From: Eucalyptus grandis
Lineage: Eukaryota > Streptophyta > Magnoliopsida > Myrtales > Myrtaceae
Assembly: GCF_016545825.1 (NCBI RefSeq)
Contig: NC_052618.1
Location: 21,341,561-21,405,560, forward strand
Reading direction: 5' to 3'
Length of the DNA stretch: 64,000 nucleotides
Made by a program: the position numbers and the translations under genes. Shown piece by piece: positions 1 to 11,835 of the stretch (position 1 is its first letter; every line of letters starts with the position of its first letter). Under the pieces are notes generated by a model. That model saw nothing but the letters and a program-made list of their open reading frames with translations. It had not been told where the DNA came from and made no database searches.

Positions 1-382
1 AAAAAATAAATATCTCACAAATTATGAGCATAGTCAGTTTTAACTTTAGTTATTTTACATATAAGTGATGTGAATTAAAGACATAGTTCATGGATATTTC
101 CTCCGATTAGGAAAGTACACGCATCCAGAAGGTGAGGTCCATTGAAAAGAGAAGACGTGCATTGCGCTACTCCAAGTCAATAACTTCTACTATTGAAATA
201 GTCCTTAGAGACCCGCCTGGGAAGACTCGTTCCTTGAGCATTTTGTATTCGAAATTGTTTATAATGCACGTGCTCTCCACTCCAAAAGCATATGCTCTCC
301 AACTAGCCTTTTCACTTGTTTATCTTGATCTTTTTGTGCAGCAGGAAGATATCCTCTCTTCATTTTTGCCTATCAGACTTCC

Positions 383-440
383 GTGGAAAAAGGGCAATGT
401 CTGAACCAAGCGAACAAAGCGATGCTTGTTGCTTGAAGAA
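383..440 (+). pseudogene. Truncated TNL first-exon leader, start codon lost
   Basis: The sequence aligns codon by codon with the first 18 or so codons of the TNL genes (MEKGQSLS-type start), but ATG is GTG and the frame ends in TGA just before homology breaks. Only the leader peptide region is present, with no TIR domain. It is a fragment produced by the local unit duplication. Confidence 0.6.
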
Positions 441-475
441 AAACTAATTTAAATTAAAAAATTACTGCCAATTAG

Positions 476-560
476 GTTGACAAAAATTGACCAAGATTGG
501 CCAAGGTTGATCAAGATTGACTGCAATCCAAGATTTGATCAAAGTTGGTCAAGATAAATA
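476..560 (+). promoter_or_regulatory. Cluster of TTGAC(C/T)-like W-box words
   Basis: Short degenerate tandem of 'ttgaccaagattg' type words, containing several TTGAC cores. TTGAC(C/T) is the established WRKY-factor W-box core. The cluster recurs in the same place in every leader unit (about 1895-1960, 22055-22170, 23285-23345, 24675-24725). The regulatory role is inference only; the words could also be just a minisatellite. Confidence 0.3.
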
Positions 561-1195
561 ATCCTAGTTGAAATAAGAATCATCTCTATCTCGTCCTAAT
601 CTCATGCATCTGATCCAATCTAGATCCCATCTCCCGTACATGCACACGGATCCCTCGTCTCCCATTCTCACCCGCGCACATGCGGGCTGGAGTTCACGGG
701 CACACAAAAAGAAGACACGGAGGATCGACAAGCAACGGGAAAAAGATCAGAATCGCTCGACAAAAATTATCATCGGAATAGGAGAAGATTCTCTCGTGCT
801 CACACCAAAAAGCTCTTCGGTGAGTTTTCAAAAAGCAAGAAGATAACCACCGTTCAGATTTGGAGAAGATAAAAAGCAAAAGAGCGATGCGGAAGATAAT
901 GAAAAGTGCAGAAGATTCGGTCAAAGATGAGGGGCGGGACGTGACGAGGACCAACCAAGAAGGGTTTTTCTGCCTTTCACGATCAGCAATGGGGCCAGGA
1001 AAGAGACGTTTTTGTTTTTGGTCGGAGCCAGGAAAGAGACATGGGCGACGCATTTATCGAGGATGTTCCTGGGCGGTTACCATGGTTAGGTAGAGCTAAC
1101 TCTGGTTGAGAGAGAGCGAAGTGGCGGACTGAGACAGTGAGAGAGTTCACATTTTCGGCTCTCATGTTTCTAATTCCTAAGTAGAAATTTTTTAT

Positions 1196-2500
1196 TAAGC
1201 GAAATTACCTGTGGTTTCTATTAAGTTTTTTTCTTTTTGATGGATTACGAATATTTGGTACTAGACCTATGAATATCAATAATCAACGCCCGATGATAGC
1301 AAAAATAAGATATATGCATGTGCTTTTTAATAGATGCTTATATTGAACCACGGATTAAAGAAATGGCTGGAGCCAATATAAAGAAATTCTTAGATGTTTG
1401 CTGCATAAATATTCAATGCATGTGAACCCTTGATATTGATGGGTCTCACGTAAAATCCACGTCATCTAAGGTTGGAATGCATTGGATTCATATGCATTTA
1501 AGAATATCTGATAAAATATGGACATCACCATTTTAACTTAAGTTAATTTTATTTCATCCCGTCAATAAAGTGCACACATCTAAAAGGTAAGTCCCCTTGG
1601 AAAGACAACATGTGCATAGCACTGCTCCAAGTCATTACTTTTAATATTATATTTATCAATAGACACCCGCCTAGAAAGACTCGACCAATAAACCCTTTCA
1701 TTTGTTTATCTTAATCTATTTTTGCAGGAAGAAGGTATCCTCTCTTCATTTTTGCCTATCAAACTTCCATAGAGAAAAGGGAAAGTCTGAGCCAGGCAAA
1801 AAGCGATGCTTATTGAAAAAGAAAAACCAATTTAAATTAAAAACTAATGCTAATTAAGATCAAGATTCGATCATGCGGTTGGAATAAGAAAAACCAATTT
1901 GGCTTTGACCAAGATTGACCGTGATACAAGATTCGATCAAGATTGGACGAGATAAGGGAAGCTTAATTGGAATAAGAAAATCTTTAACTCATCTTAATCT
2001 CATGCATCTAATCTAACCTACCTCTCATCTCTCATATCGCATACATGCGCCCCGTTCACTCTTATCTCACATGCTCTCCCTCGCCCCCGCGGGTTGGAGT
2101 TCACGGGCGCACAAAAAGAGCAGTGCTTGAAGATTCTCGCGTGCTCAAACCGAAAGGGGATTCGGTGAGTTTTCAAAAGCAAGAAGATCACCACCGTTCA
2201 AATTTACAGAAGATGGAAACAAAAGAGTGATAAAGAAGATTAAAAAAAAAGTAGATTCGGTCAAAGATGGGAGCTCTAAGTGATAAGGACCCACCAAGAA
2301 GGGATCTCTCCTTGTCAACATCAGCAATGGGCCAGGAAAGAGGCATGGATGACACATTTATTGAGGATGGTCCCGGAAGGCTACCATGGTTAGGGTAGAA
2401 CTACTCTCGTTGAGAGAGCGAATTGGCGAACGTGCTTAGAGAGAGAGGGAGTTTATATTTTCATCTCTCATGTTCCTAATTTCTAAAAAGAAATTTTTAT
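1196..2500 (+). repeat. Leader-array unit L2
   Basis: Second degenerate unit, about 1.3 kb. It has the same order as the first: promoter-like AT-rich part, leader copy with the start changed to ATA at 1769-1771, TTGACC-rich block near 1895-1960, 'ggagttcacgggcgcac' at about 2096, the 'ggtgagttttcaaa' block near 2160, and a GA-rich end followed by 'ctcatgttcctaatttct' near 2470. Both flanking junctions match the other units. I find no intact coding sequence. Confidence 0.7.
1769..1832 (+). pseudogene. Truncated TNL first-exon leader, ATG changed to ATA
   Basis: This matches the first codons of the TNL genes at 3132 and 26062. The initiator is ATA, and a small deletion after the codons for SLSQAK shifts the frame. 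Homology ends just past the AEEK-equivalent codons, the same breakpoint as in the other leader copies. Confidence 0.55.
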
Positions 2501-3131
2501 TTAACTTCGTACAAATTTACTTATCTTTTCTATTAATTTTTCTTTCTTTGGATTGATCACTTATATTTTGGTACTATATTTTATGAATGTTAACAATCAT
2601 TTCAAATAAATAGTTATGTTGAACCACTAGAGAAATTCTTAAATGATTTGAATACATGTGAGCTCAATATATTTAAATCCTTAAAATTACTATATTTCAC
2701 ATCACATGTCTAAGATTGAGATGCATTTGACTCATATGCATTCAATAATGTCTCACAAAATATGAACATCACTATTTTCACTTTACTTAATTTTATGTCA
2801 CTTAACGTCTACAACTTGTAATTCGCTGATCAAAGACATGATTGGTGAAAAATTTACCCAATTAGGAAAAGTGCACTCATCTAAAAGCCGAGGGCCGTTG
2901 AAAAGAGAAAATGTGCGATGCACTGCTCCAAGTCAATAACTTTCAATATTAGATTAATCAATAGAAACCACTTAGGTAGACTCGTTCATTTTGTATTCGG
3001 AATCGTCCATAAAGCAAATGCTCTCCACCCAAAAAGCATATGCTCTCCATCCGACCCTTTTCATTTGTTTGTCTTGATCATTTTGTGCAGCAGGAGGGCA
3101 CCCTCTCTTCACTTTTGCCTATCAGGCTTCC
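2501..3131 (+). promoter_or_regulatory. 5' flank and leader of TNL-A
   Basis: AT-rich upstream region of the first TNL gene. It is nearly the same as 25386-26061 upstream of the second TNL gene and similar to the first halves of the leader units. A 'ttgtgcagcaggag' stretch at about 3085 precedes the ATG by about 45 bases and may be a splice acceptor or simply 5' UTR. No clear TATA box stood out. Confidence 0.45.
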
Positions 3132-3706
3132 ATGGAGAAAGGGCAAAGCTTGAGCAAGGCAAACAAAGCAATGCTTGTTGCGGAAGAAAAAGAGAGCACT
3201 GAGGGAGCATCCTCTCCTTCATCCTTCCTTCCGAAACCCACTAAAGGAGGTAGCAGTCGATACGACGTATTCTTGAGCTTTAATAGCTCAGATACCCGAA
3301 AGGAATTCATCGATCACCTGTACCACGGACTCGGTACTGCAGGAATCTGCGTGTTCAGGGACTGTAACAGCATCCGAATTGGCGAGGAATTTAGTCCAGT
3401 GTTTCTTGATGCCATCACATGTTCTAAGATTTCTATCCCCATCATCTCTGGACATTATGCTTCGAGCAAATGGTGCCTCCGTGAGCTTATTCATATCATG
3501 GATTGCAAGAAGAGCAATTCACATATAGTTCTGCCCATTTTTTACAAAGTGGACCCATCAGATGTGCGGCATCTAAAAAGAAATTTTGGGGAGGCCTTTC
3601 ATTCGCATAAGCATTGTTTTGATGAGAAAGATATTGAGGAAGGGCGACAAACACTTAAAGATGTGAGTAACTTACATGGATGGAAATCCGATGAATTTGC
3701 TAGCGG
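3132..3706 (+). CDS. TNL-A exon 1: TIR domain
   Basis: Open from ATG 3132 to a GT donor at 3707 (gctagcgg|gtactt). Residues 1-38 or so are a Ser/Lys/Glu-rich leader. The TIR domain starts at YDVFLSF (about residue 39), followed by the SSDTRKEF helix, GICVFRD, and the segment SSKWCLRELIHI, which contains the glutamate expected for TIR NADase activity. IVLPIFYKVDPSDVR follows. The exon leaves two bases (GG) that join G of exon 2 to make Gly, giving SG-HEGEL, the usual TIR/NB-ARC linker. It is about 92% identical by eye to the copy at 26062. Start chosen because it is the first ATG and is conserved in both copies. Confidence 0.88.
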
Positions 3707-4182
3707 GTACTTCTCTTCCACTTTATCATTATTATTATTATTTTATGAGTAAGTTTTCTTATTCATGCAATAGCAATGAAATATGGATGAACTGCTTCCA
3801 GTATATGCTCACAAGGAAATCCCCAAAATGATCCGATGGACTAACCATAGTATGCCCAAACACAACAAGAACTAGTACTCCCCCAAAATGTCCCCCGGAA
3901 ACTAAATCAGCAACTGCTAAAACCAAATATCCCATAGCGCCCAAGAATTTTACAAGTGTCTCCCCTGCAGAGCCAAAAACAAAGAAAAGACAACCCGTCC
4001 GGCCAATACTATCGATCACTAAAAAAAACCTACGCCTACGAAGGATATCAATGCTTAATCTTCCAGAGCTTGAACGCCACCGAATAAAATCAACCTCCAA
4101 GGATTGGCTGAGTTGATAAGGATTGGATTTGCTTGGACCATGTCTAGGTTCATAGTCTCTCATTGTTTTTGTTGCTTGACAG

Positions 4183-5281
4183 GCATGAGGGAGAACTGAT
4201 AGAACGTGTTGTCGAAACTGTTCTAGGAGAGTTACGAAAAGATTTTCCTCTACTTGTTCCGGAGGAACTAGTTGGACTTGATGATCAGTTGAAGAAGATT
4301 ATGAGTTACATGGATAGTCCTTATGCCATAGCTCGAATGCTGGGAATTTATGGCAGGGGCGGGATAGGCAAGACAACTCTTGCCAAGTGCATCTACAATC
4401 AACTCTCGAATAAATTTGATCATGTCTGCATCCTTCCAGATATTCGAGAAACAACCGCGCGCCATGGTATTGAGTATCTACAGAGTCGACTAATATTTGA
4501 GATACTACAAGAAAAAAATGCAGTGTCTACAGTTGATTTGGGAATTAACTTAATCAAATCTAGATTCACAAGGAAAAAGGTTCTCATTCTTTTGGATGAT
4601 ATAGATCAAAAGGATCACCTGGATGCTTTGGCTAGAGAACGTAACTGGTTTGCTTCAGGAAGTATTATAATTGTTACAACTAGAAATAAAGCTGTTCTTG
4701 ATCAATCTGAATTCGAGGTAGACTACGAGCATGAAATGAGCATGATGAATGAGGTGCATTCTTTCATTTTATTCAACAGACATGCATTTCGAACAGAACA
4801 TCCTTCAAGTGACTTTGCAATTATATCTCGTCAGATCATATCCATTCTTGGTGGGCTTCCCTTGGCACTTAAGGTTATAGGTTCATACTTGTATAAAAAA
4901 ACAAATCCAAAGGTTTGGGATGATATGCTGAGACAATTAAAAAACCAAGCATATGAAGACGTCCAAAACATATTGAAGATAAGTTATGATGCATTAGAAT
5001 ATGAACATAAGGAGATTTTCCTCGATATTGCCTGTTTCTTTATTGACAAAAAGATTGAATTTGCTATGTACATGTGGGACGACTATAAGTTTTATGCAAG
5101 TCAAGGAATTGAAGAGTTGAATCTGAGGTGCTTGATAAAAATTGAAGATGATGGTAAATTAAGCATGCATGATCAACTGAGGGATCTTGGAAGGAGCATT
5201 TTCCACAAAGGACAATCACTCATGAAACATAACGGACTATGGGTTGACGAGGAAGCCTTCAAAGGACTGATGGAAAAGAAG
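4183..5281 (+). CDS. TNL-A exon 2: NB-ARC domain
   Basis: Acceptor at 4181-4182 (ttgcttgacag|gcatgag), donor at 5282 (aaaagaag|gtaaca). Motifs in order: linker HEGELIERVVETVL; P-loop GRGGIGKTTLAK (the usual M before GGIGKTT is R); kinase-2 KKVLILLDDID; RNBS-B GSIIIVTTRNKAVL; GLPL as GGLPLALKVIGSYL; RNBS-D EIFLDIACFF; and MHD as KLSMHDQLRDLGR. This is the standard TNL NB-ARC, the nucleotide-dependent switch of the receptor. The frame stays open for 366 codons and ends exactly on a codon. Read-through into the intron would add about 22 residues before TAA at 5348-5350. Confidence 0.88.
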
Positions 5282-5846
5282 GTAACATATGACACTCCCT
5301 TTTCTTTTCCGTCCTCATATTTTTATATAATTGATTTGATCAATTTCTAATCTTTTATCTGTTATGGACAAACGCTCCCACATTTTATGGAAAATTCTAT
5401 GTCAACATCGATTCATATCCATAGATTAACTGTGACAGCTGATATGGATTACAAATATTCTAAGGATGACATGTTATATTATTTAGCTCAAATTCATTGA
5501 TATAAATTACATCTGTCCAATATTTAATTTACAATCAATTTAAGATCCTTTAATTATGATTCTACACTAAAATTTCATTTACTATAATCATGTAATTTTC
5601 ATATCTAGCTGAAAATATTGATAATCTGAAAGACTTCAATTTTGAATAAAGATGAAGTATAACATCATAGATCCGATAAATAAAATTTTCCGGGTTAACA
5701 AAACAATTGGCAATAAGTGCCAATTAAAATAACTAAAAATTAAACAAAAACAGTAACATTGAAAAAATATCTCACGTTTATCATACGTGCTTGCTTTCTA
5801 GTACGGCGGTATGTATTGTGGTGCCAATCTTATGAAAACCACTGTT

Positions 5847-5849
<3 letters not shown>

Positions 5850-5884
<35 letters not shown>
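5850..5884. repeat. (AT)n microsatellite
   Basis: Uninterrupted AT dinucleotides inside TNL-A intron 2, followed by a T run. The corresponding place in copy B (about 28700) has only the T run, so the AT tract expanded or was lost after the duplication. Confidence 0.9.
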
Positions 5885-5896
<12 letters not shown>

Positions 5897-6855
5897 ATTC
5901 TAGACACGCGTCCCTCTACTAGTTTTATCTCTCTCACTCTTCCTTTCTTTTTAATAGAGACGATAGTAAAAATCCCTTTATGAATTATATTAGAAAAAAA
6001 GGTTTATCGCATTGACCTTGTTCATCTCATGGATAAGGTTAGCCTGTTAGGTGTTATGATAAGGAGGGATTTTTTTTTCTTTCTTTCTTTGTTTCTTTCA
6101 TGCGGTTGTCTTTTCCTTTTGACTTTTCCTAATAAACATTTCTCTCCTCTCCAAGTTGTTTAATTTTATTTATATTTTTCGGGACAATGCCCTTTGCTTA
6201 TTATTATATCGATGCCTTTTATTTGTTCTATAATTTTCAGCATGAAGCCACTTTTAAACTACGTTTATCTTTTACTTAAATTGTCAATGTTCATGTCATT
6301 TCATTATTTTATATTAACCCTAGTTCATTCACACGATTCAATATCACATTCTTTTGTTGATTCAATAACTATTTTAACATCAGCAAAAAGAGCTCACTAT
6401 AGGGGTGTTTGAATTGACTAGAAGTCGAATCAGTCGGAGCAAAAATAAATGTTGAAAGATGCTAATTATTTTAGGAAACAAATTAATTGATTGTAAGATG
6501 TAAGGGAATTTTAATTTGATTGTGGCATATTTATGGGCTAATTTCCAAATTTCTCGGCTATTTAATTTATGATTTTGTCTATTTTATATCTTACTTCTAT
6601 ATGTCATTTTGGTAAAATTTATGTGTATCGCGTGGAAACTTTTGACAAAAGTTTGAGGTTTGGGACCCCTTTCTATATAAGAGACTTCTCTCTTATGTAA
6701 TGTAAAGTAGAAATTAATGTATAAGTGAAATTATGAAAGATAGCATGAGATGATGATTTTAGCTGGATTTTAGTGACTGTTTCCATTCTTGGTTTTCACT
6801 AGTTAATTCTTTCAATTTGGAACTTTCTAACAAAAAGTCTTGTGAAAGAAAAAAA

Positions 6856-7225
6856 GGATTAGTACATTAGAAGTTTTAAAACTCCGACAAAAATGTAATT
6901 GAATTCTAAAATTTCGAAAAAGTATCATTAAGTCCTAACACTTATAAGGAAAATGTAATTGAGTCCTAAAACTTTTAAAATACACATGTAAATCCTAAAA
7001 CTTGTGAAATTAGTTTAATGATGCCCGTTCGTTGATTGCACTTTTTCAAAATTCTAGGACTTAATTGAACTTTCATGATAAGTTTTAGAATTTGATTGTA
7101 ATTTTTGAAAATTTTAGGACTTGATTTATTTTCATGATAAGTTTTAGGACGTGATTGTATTTTTGAAAGGTAGAACTCAATTGTACTTTTATTACAAATT
7201 TTGGGATTTCCAGTGCACTTATCCC
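6856..7225. mobile_element. Foldback MITE in TNL-A intron 2
   Basis: About 370 bp. It starts near GGATTAGTACATTAGAAGTTTTAAAAC and ends with a sequence whose reverse complement is GGGATAAGTGCACTGGAAATCCC. The internal sequence is made of repeated 'aagtcctaaaact' words in opposite orientations in the two halves, giving an inverted-repeat structure. It has no coding capacity. A copy lies at the same intron position in TNL-B (29659-30031), so insertion preceded the tandem duplication. Superfamily not determined. Confidence 0.6.
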
Positions 7226-9980
7226 AAAAAAGAAAGGAATGGGTCAATTAGTTCTGAACTCATGCCATACGTAGGCATAAAGACTAAAATTAATATATTA
7301 AGCACAAAGATATTAGTGTAGTATACCAACCTCTCTTGTCTAGGCACGCATAGACACTTCTTAATAAGATTAAGATTAGTGGACGTTGCTCTCTTTTTTA
7401 CTTGTTCAACTCTTTTTGAAGTTTCTTACAACTTCACAAAAACCCGAATTCCGCATGAAACCGATTTGTTGATTCCCATACCATAACCAATTAAACACAA
7501 TAAAAAGAAAATGTCGACTAAAAAAAATTAATACTTTAGGTAGAAAACAGTATTCTTATCTCTTTCAAATAACCAAAACAAAACAATGTCTCCTTAATTT
7601 TTGGTACTGTTGACTGAAAACCGGGTCGATCGATTGCGCCGAACTTAAGTCCATCGGAGAGAGCTATTGACATCACTCCGCGGTTCTCGCGCTCGAAAGC
7701 AAAACAGTATTCTTATCTCTCTGTTGTGTTGTGAGTGTCTGATTTTGACTCTGAATACCCCTTTTATACTAATGCCTCTGGTCGACAATACTCGGTTTCT
7801 TGTAAAGCTGCCCATACTATCTGAAAATTCCTATTTTGTGTGCGATAAGTTCCACTTTGTCACGTTCTAAGGCCTTCTGCGTTTAACTTCCACATGCATC
7901 ATTTGTCACCTGCATAGCTTGTCTCCTGCATTACTTGCCACATTCATCCTATGACACTTATCTATACACTATTCTTAAAGGGAGTGATTTCTCTTTGAGT
8001 CTCTTAACGTAAATCACTTTAAAATCAAGATCACAGCAACTTGAATTATCTTTAAATGAATTCACGGGCTATTTTCGTCTTTTAGCTCTTAAAAGTGAAA
8101 ACCCCCATTAACCATCACAACCCACCATCTAAATATAGTTAATCAATTGTCAAAAAAGAAATAATAATAATAATAACGTGTGCTTTGCATTTTTTTAAAG
8201 AGGGAATTGTTTTATTTTTGGAACTTCAATTGGTGTCACCAGCCCAATCCGACGTAATTGTGCGTGGAGCGCACTTCACGTTTAGTCTTCTAATTTAACA
8301 GGATGACGAGAAAAGTGAGATAGGTCTCAATTTAGGTCCCTTCCAATTTTAACCTTGTATAAGCATTCTTCTACTCATAAAACGAATGGCGAAAGAGTAA
8401 ATTCTCACTTTAGTTGAGCACTTTTTCTCTAACCGACCCATCCCATACCTTTGGCGGTTCTATTATATCCTCTCAACACACATCATCCCCAATTCTTATC
8501 ATCATTTCCTTATCATTTTCGAAATTTAAGTTGCAAAGTTCACATAAGAATAAGCCTAATGTTAACAAAGCACGCACATAGCATTAGCAAACTTCAACTG
8601 CAAAAATAACGCCATTTCTAGGTCGATTTTTTCTTTATTGTCTCACATGTGCTTTTTCTTGAATAGGTTGAGTGAGAGGCACCACTGTCTTGGAATTACT
8701 TTTCTCCAGAAATGGATGTTAATAAATGAGTCCTTATATATAATTTCTGATTCACCTCTTAGAAAAGCATGCCATGCTAAACACTGACAATTTACATTAA
8801 GATGCCTCTAGAAAACATATCTGACGAAAATGGATACCAAGATTTACATAGATTTTGTGCCTTTGAAATACTCCTTTAAATCTTATTGCCAAGTGAGACA
8901 CAAGCTTAATAAGTTCGACTGGATACTATCCAGGGAATTATTTATGCTTAATAGTACGAAGAATCAAACTCAAATCATGTGGCTAATCTACATACACAAG
9001 CATTTTCCTTAACCAATAAACGAGCTACGTAGGATTGCCTCTTATAGACACTTCGGCCAAATCTTTCAAAGCACTGTCAGCCATACCTGACATTGCTTTC
9101 TTTAACTTATTTCTAATTTCGAATCGTAAAGAACTTGACCATTTAATAAATTTCAAAGAAAAATAACAACTCACTAGACATGTCTCGTTGGCGCCTAACC
9201 AAATGTGGCAGGGTTCCATTTAATCATCTCACTGCTCCGCTATTGAAGCAACTGGCTGAGTCATACCCATGGACCAGCCACTGGCTAGTAGCTTTGGCTA
9301 CCTGTGACCTTTGTTATGTACATCTCAGTCTGTTCATCTGAACGTCTGCTCTATGTCAAAGCTCCAAAATCCTTCGTTCTCCGAATTGTATATCCACGTC
9401 GAGTCGGAGCTTGATTTATCTGTGGTTAAATTCAAGACATTAATCCAACAAAAAGTTCAAATGGAGCTTCGTGTCTTTGGAATTAAGGCTCTAGCTTTTA
9501 AAATTTTGATACTTGATCATTATTGAAAACTGTCGATGACCAACTGAAATTTTGAGGGGAAAACGACCATTGTTATTAAAGTCAATCAGAGCCATATGGG
9601 AATTTTTTTTTTCACCATCTTCAACTATTTAAATGATCTGTTCTAGCAGGAAAGTTAAACTGGATGTTTTGACTTATAAGATGCCAAAGGAAATGGTGCC
9701 AATCTTATGCAAACTGACATATATATACCTTCACTCTTCTTTTTGGTAAATACAAATAAGTATGTTTCTCCAGAAACTTTCGTATGATAGAGTTTGTTTG
9801 AGAAAAGATATTGCCAGCATCGACAACCTTTTTGTTCCACATGTTAGAAACCTTAATCTAACCATAATATCTTGAAGGAAGTTATTTAATTCATTTTCAC
9901 TTGGTCTGAAAGCAACTTTTACCAATCTCCGCCCAAATCTAAGATATTAACTAGTCACAGCACTTTTTAAACATACTTTC

Positions 9981-9982
<2 letters not shown>

Positions 9983-10041
<59 letters not shown>
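9983..10041. repeat. (AT)n microsatellite
   Basis: About 58 bp of pure AT repeat near the 3' end of TNL-A intron 2. The matching place in copy B (32799-32837) has a shorter AT tract preceded by a run of A. Confidence 0.9.
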
Positions 10042-10044
<3 letters not shown>

Positions 10045-10557
10045 TTTCAAAGCAATGATTAAACACTTCACAACAATAGTTAATGAATTGAAAACTAAGC
10101 AATTACTTGGTTGCTTAGTAAGTGACTCCAAGGCATTCTTTAATAACTTCTTTCAAAAATTGTAAAAAAGAATTATTTGAAAATTTACAAGTCAACATTT
10201 GTGTGTTCTAAAAGGTTTTATGTATTTCGCTCAAATAAACATTAAAATGCATGCGCAACAAAAAATTCGAAAAAAAAGCAAGAGGTACAACATTGAGGTG
10301 TGTTTCACTTAGATTTACTAAAGTAAGAAGTATTTTTTTTTTATTTCATGTCAAAATCTAAAATACTGTTCAAATTTCAAAAGGTCATCAAAAAATTAAA
10401 TGTGAGTATAGGTCTTAACATTTATCTGCTAAGGTTGAAAGGATGACAAATTGTACGAGATCAAGATTTAAAAACGCAAAACTAAAAAAAAAAAAAAAAA
10501 AAAATTAAAAATTAAAAGCCAATCCAAACACTTATAGTCGTTTGATTTGATATGCAG

Positions 10558-10877
10558 CGTACGGCAATGATAGAGACGAATCGTTGCGACGGATTCTTAG
10601 TTTATCCATTTTTAGATTGTGGGGCCGCTGAACAGCTACAGGCACGCACAAATTGGCAATTTAGAATGTCACAGAGGTTAAGGTTCCTTCGATTGGGGGA
10701 CACGACCGCAAGTGAAGACTTAAACGAATTCCTTTCTCAAGTAAGGTGGCTTCATTGGCTTCACATTGAACTCAATCCATCTTTTCCGACAAACGATTTG
10801 CATCTACCAAAGTTAAAGGTGTTGCAATTGTCATATAGTTCGATCACAGATGATTGAAAGGATGGAATTCAATCGTG
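10558..10877 (+). pseudogene. TNL-A exon 3: pre-LRR segment with one-base deletion
   Basis: Acceptor at 10555-10557 (gatatgcag|cgtacg), donor at 10878 (atcgtg|gtaag). It encodes the segment typical between MHD and LRR in TNLs: MIETNRCDGF, then LRFLRLGDTTASEDLNEFL, VRWLHWL and LKVLQLSYSSITDD. At 10851-10860 copy A reads gattgaaagg where copy B reads gattggaaagg. The missing G makes a TGA at 10855-10857 and puts the rest of the exon out of frame. Exon length is 320 nt, against 321 in copy B. Confidence 0.75.
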
Positions 10878-10965
10878 GTAAGATTGAAAAAGCTATTTTT
10901 GTGATTTTTGGTTGTTTTGTTATGTCGATTAACTCATTTTGGACAATTTATTCTCCTTTGTATAG

Positions 10966-11562
10966 GTGGCAAAGCGGTTGCAAGTTATCCAACTTGAATT
11001 TATTGATTCTTTAAGATGTACACTTGATCTCTCGGCTTTCATAGAGTTAAAAATTCTCATCTTCAAGAATTGCAAAGAACTGATGCAGGTCCACCCTTCT
11101 ATTGGCAAAGTCAAGAGCCTTGTTTACTTGGAATTGAGTGGTTGTGGCAGTCTCAAGGAGCTACCGAGAGAAGTGGGCGAATTAGAAGAACTACGAGAAC
11201 TTATTTTAGATAATTCTGGTATTACAAAGATTCCTACGTCAATTGGTTCTCTGAGGATGCTAGAGAAGTTGAGTGCTTGTTGTAGGTCATTGAGAGAAAT
11301 CCCTAACTCAATTGGGGATTTACAGTATTTGCAATATCTAGACATTAGTGTGTCTTTGATATCCGACCTACCAGAAAGCATTCGGAATCTTTCTTCTCTC
11401 CAACACCTTGCACTATGGAACTGTTACAATCTTCGGTCGTTACCAGAGCTTCCTTTGAGCTTAGAATACCTAAGAACTTCTTATCAAGGGCTTGTATTGC
11501 CAGAGCTTTCTTACCTAATCCACCTAGAAAGACTTGTTCTTTCATGGAAACAATCCACTTGA
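10966..11562 (+). pseudogene. TNL-A exon 4: leucine-rich repeats
   Basis: Acceptor ttgtatag at 10960-10965, then GTG GCA AAG CGG (VAKRLQVIQLE). About six LRRs follow: ELKILIFKNCKELMQV, SLVYLELSGCGSLKELP, ELRELILDNSGITKIP, SLREIPNSIGDLQYLQYLDIS, LPESIRNLSSLQHLALWNC and LPLSLEYLRTSYQ. The frame ends with WKQST and TGA at 11560. LRRs give effector recognition in TNLs. This array is short for the family and has no following C-terminal domain. Typed as pseudogene because exon 3 stops translation before it. Confidence 0.7.
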
Positions 11563-11639
11563 ATAAATCTCAATCCTTCAAGACCTTGAATCTTCATGTT
11601 GCCTCAACTAATTTGTAGAGGCGACAAAGCAGCAATTAT

Positions 11640-11835
11640 AAGGTATTTATTGATCAACTCATTTTTTGATGGCTTATTCTCATTTGTATTGGTGGCAATC
11701 AATTCTTTGAGGAAGCTGAAAAAATTGAGTGTCTGGTCTTTGTGATCGTTTAGATAAATCCCTATCTCAATTGGAGATTTACTAAATATGCAACATCTAG
11801 ATATTTTGAATTCTTTTGTGAGCTCTTTTTTCGCA
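11640..11835 (+). pseudogene. Decayed duplicate of the start of the LRR exon
   Basis: 'ttattctcatttgtattggtggcaat' mirrors the LRR exon's acceptor region 'ttattctcctttgtataggtggcaaa', but the acceptor AG has become TG. The next bases read as damaged LRR: LRKLKKLSVWSL, stop, then IPISIGDLLNMQHLDI, resembling LRMLEKLSAC..LREIPNSIGDLQYLQYLDI of the intact exon. Stops interrupt it. The same remnant is at 34440-34610 downstream of TNL-B. Confidence 0.55.

Larger units (their letters stand above)
1..1195 (+). repeat. Leader-array unit L1 (partial, left end outside window)
   Basis: First of two degenerate units upstream of the first TNL gene. Bases 1-440 resemble the promoter, 5' leader and first codons of the TNL genes at 3132 and 26062. 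The start codon equivalent at 383-385 is GTG instead of ATG, and the leader frame hits TGA after about 18 codons. After the codons matching MLVA, homology to TNL stops. An unrelated AT-rich block follows with repeated TTGACC-like words (476-560), then a block containing 'ggagttcacgggcac' (about 688) and a GA-rich end near 1130-1160. The same order recurs in the other units. I see no intact gene here. The window starts inside the unit, at a point that matches about 22890 in the second array. Confidence 0.7.
5282..10557 (+). other. Very long intron 2 of TNL-A
   Basis: About 5.3 kb between the NB-ARC exon (donor gtaaca) and the pre-LRR exon (acceptor tatgcag). AT-rich with no gene recognised. 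It holds AT microsatellites at 5850-5884 and 9983-10041 and a foldback MITE at 6856-7225. The whole intron is conserved in copy B (28133-33354) with small indels. Short open frames inside (for example 7667-7870, 9311-9526) look like chance; none has a recognisable domain. Confidence 0.6.
3132..11562 (+). pseudogene. TNL-A: TIR-NB-ARC-LRR resistance gene, disrupted in the LRR part
   Basis: Gene span built from four exons: 3132-3706 (TIR), 4183-5281 (NB-ARC), 10558-10877 (pre-LRR) and 10966-11562 (LRR). TNL proteins are intracellular immune receptors; the TIR domain is an NADase/signalling domain and NB-ARC is an ATP/ADP switch. Exons 1 and 2 are open and join in frame (SG|HEGEL). Exon 3 has lost one G relative to the second copy, giving TGA at 10855-10857, so full-length translation would stop before the LRR. 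LRR homology is short and ends at a TGA (11560). The first two exons could still make a TIR-NBS protein, because intron read-through after exon 2 stops at 5348-5350. Full-length LRR function looks lost. The copy at 26062 is the tandem duplicate. Confidence 0.75.

Noticed and set aside
694..1053. 119-codon minus-strand frame in leader unit L1
   Set aside because: It is broken in the other units and has no recognisable domain.
3288..3494. Antisense frames opposite the TIR exons (also 26218-26424)
   Set aside because: Shadow frames of the conserved TIR coding sequence.
3759..4163. 134-codon minus-strand frame in TNL-A intron 1
   Set aside because: The matching intron of TNL-B has indels that break it, so it is most likely chance.
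7667..7870. 67-codon frame in intron 2 conserved at 30496-30699
   Set aside because: The whole intron is duplicated, so conservation is expected. The composition and lack of a domain give no support for a gene.
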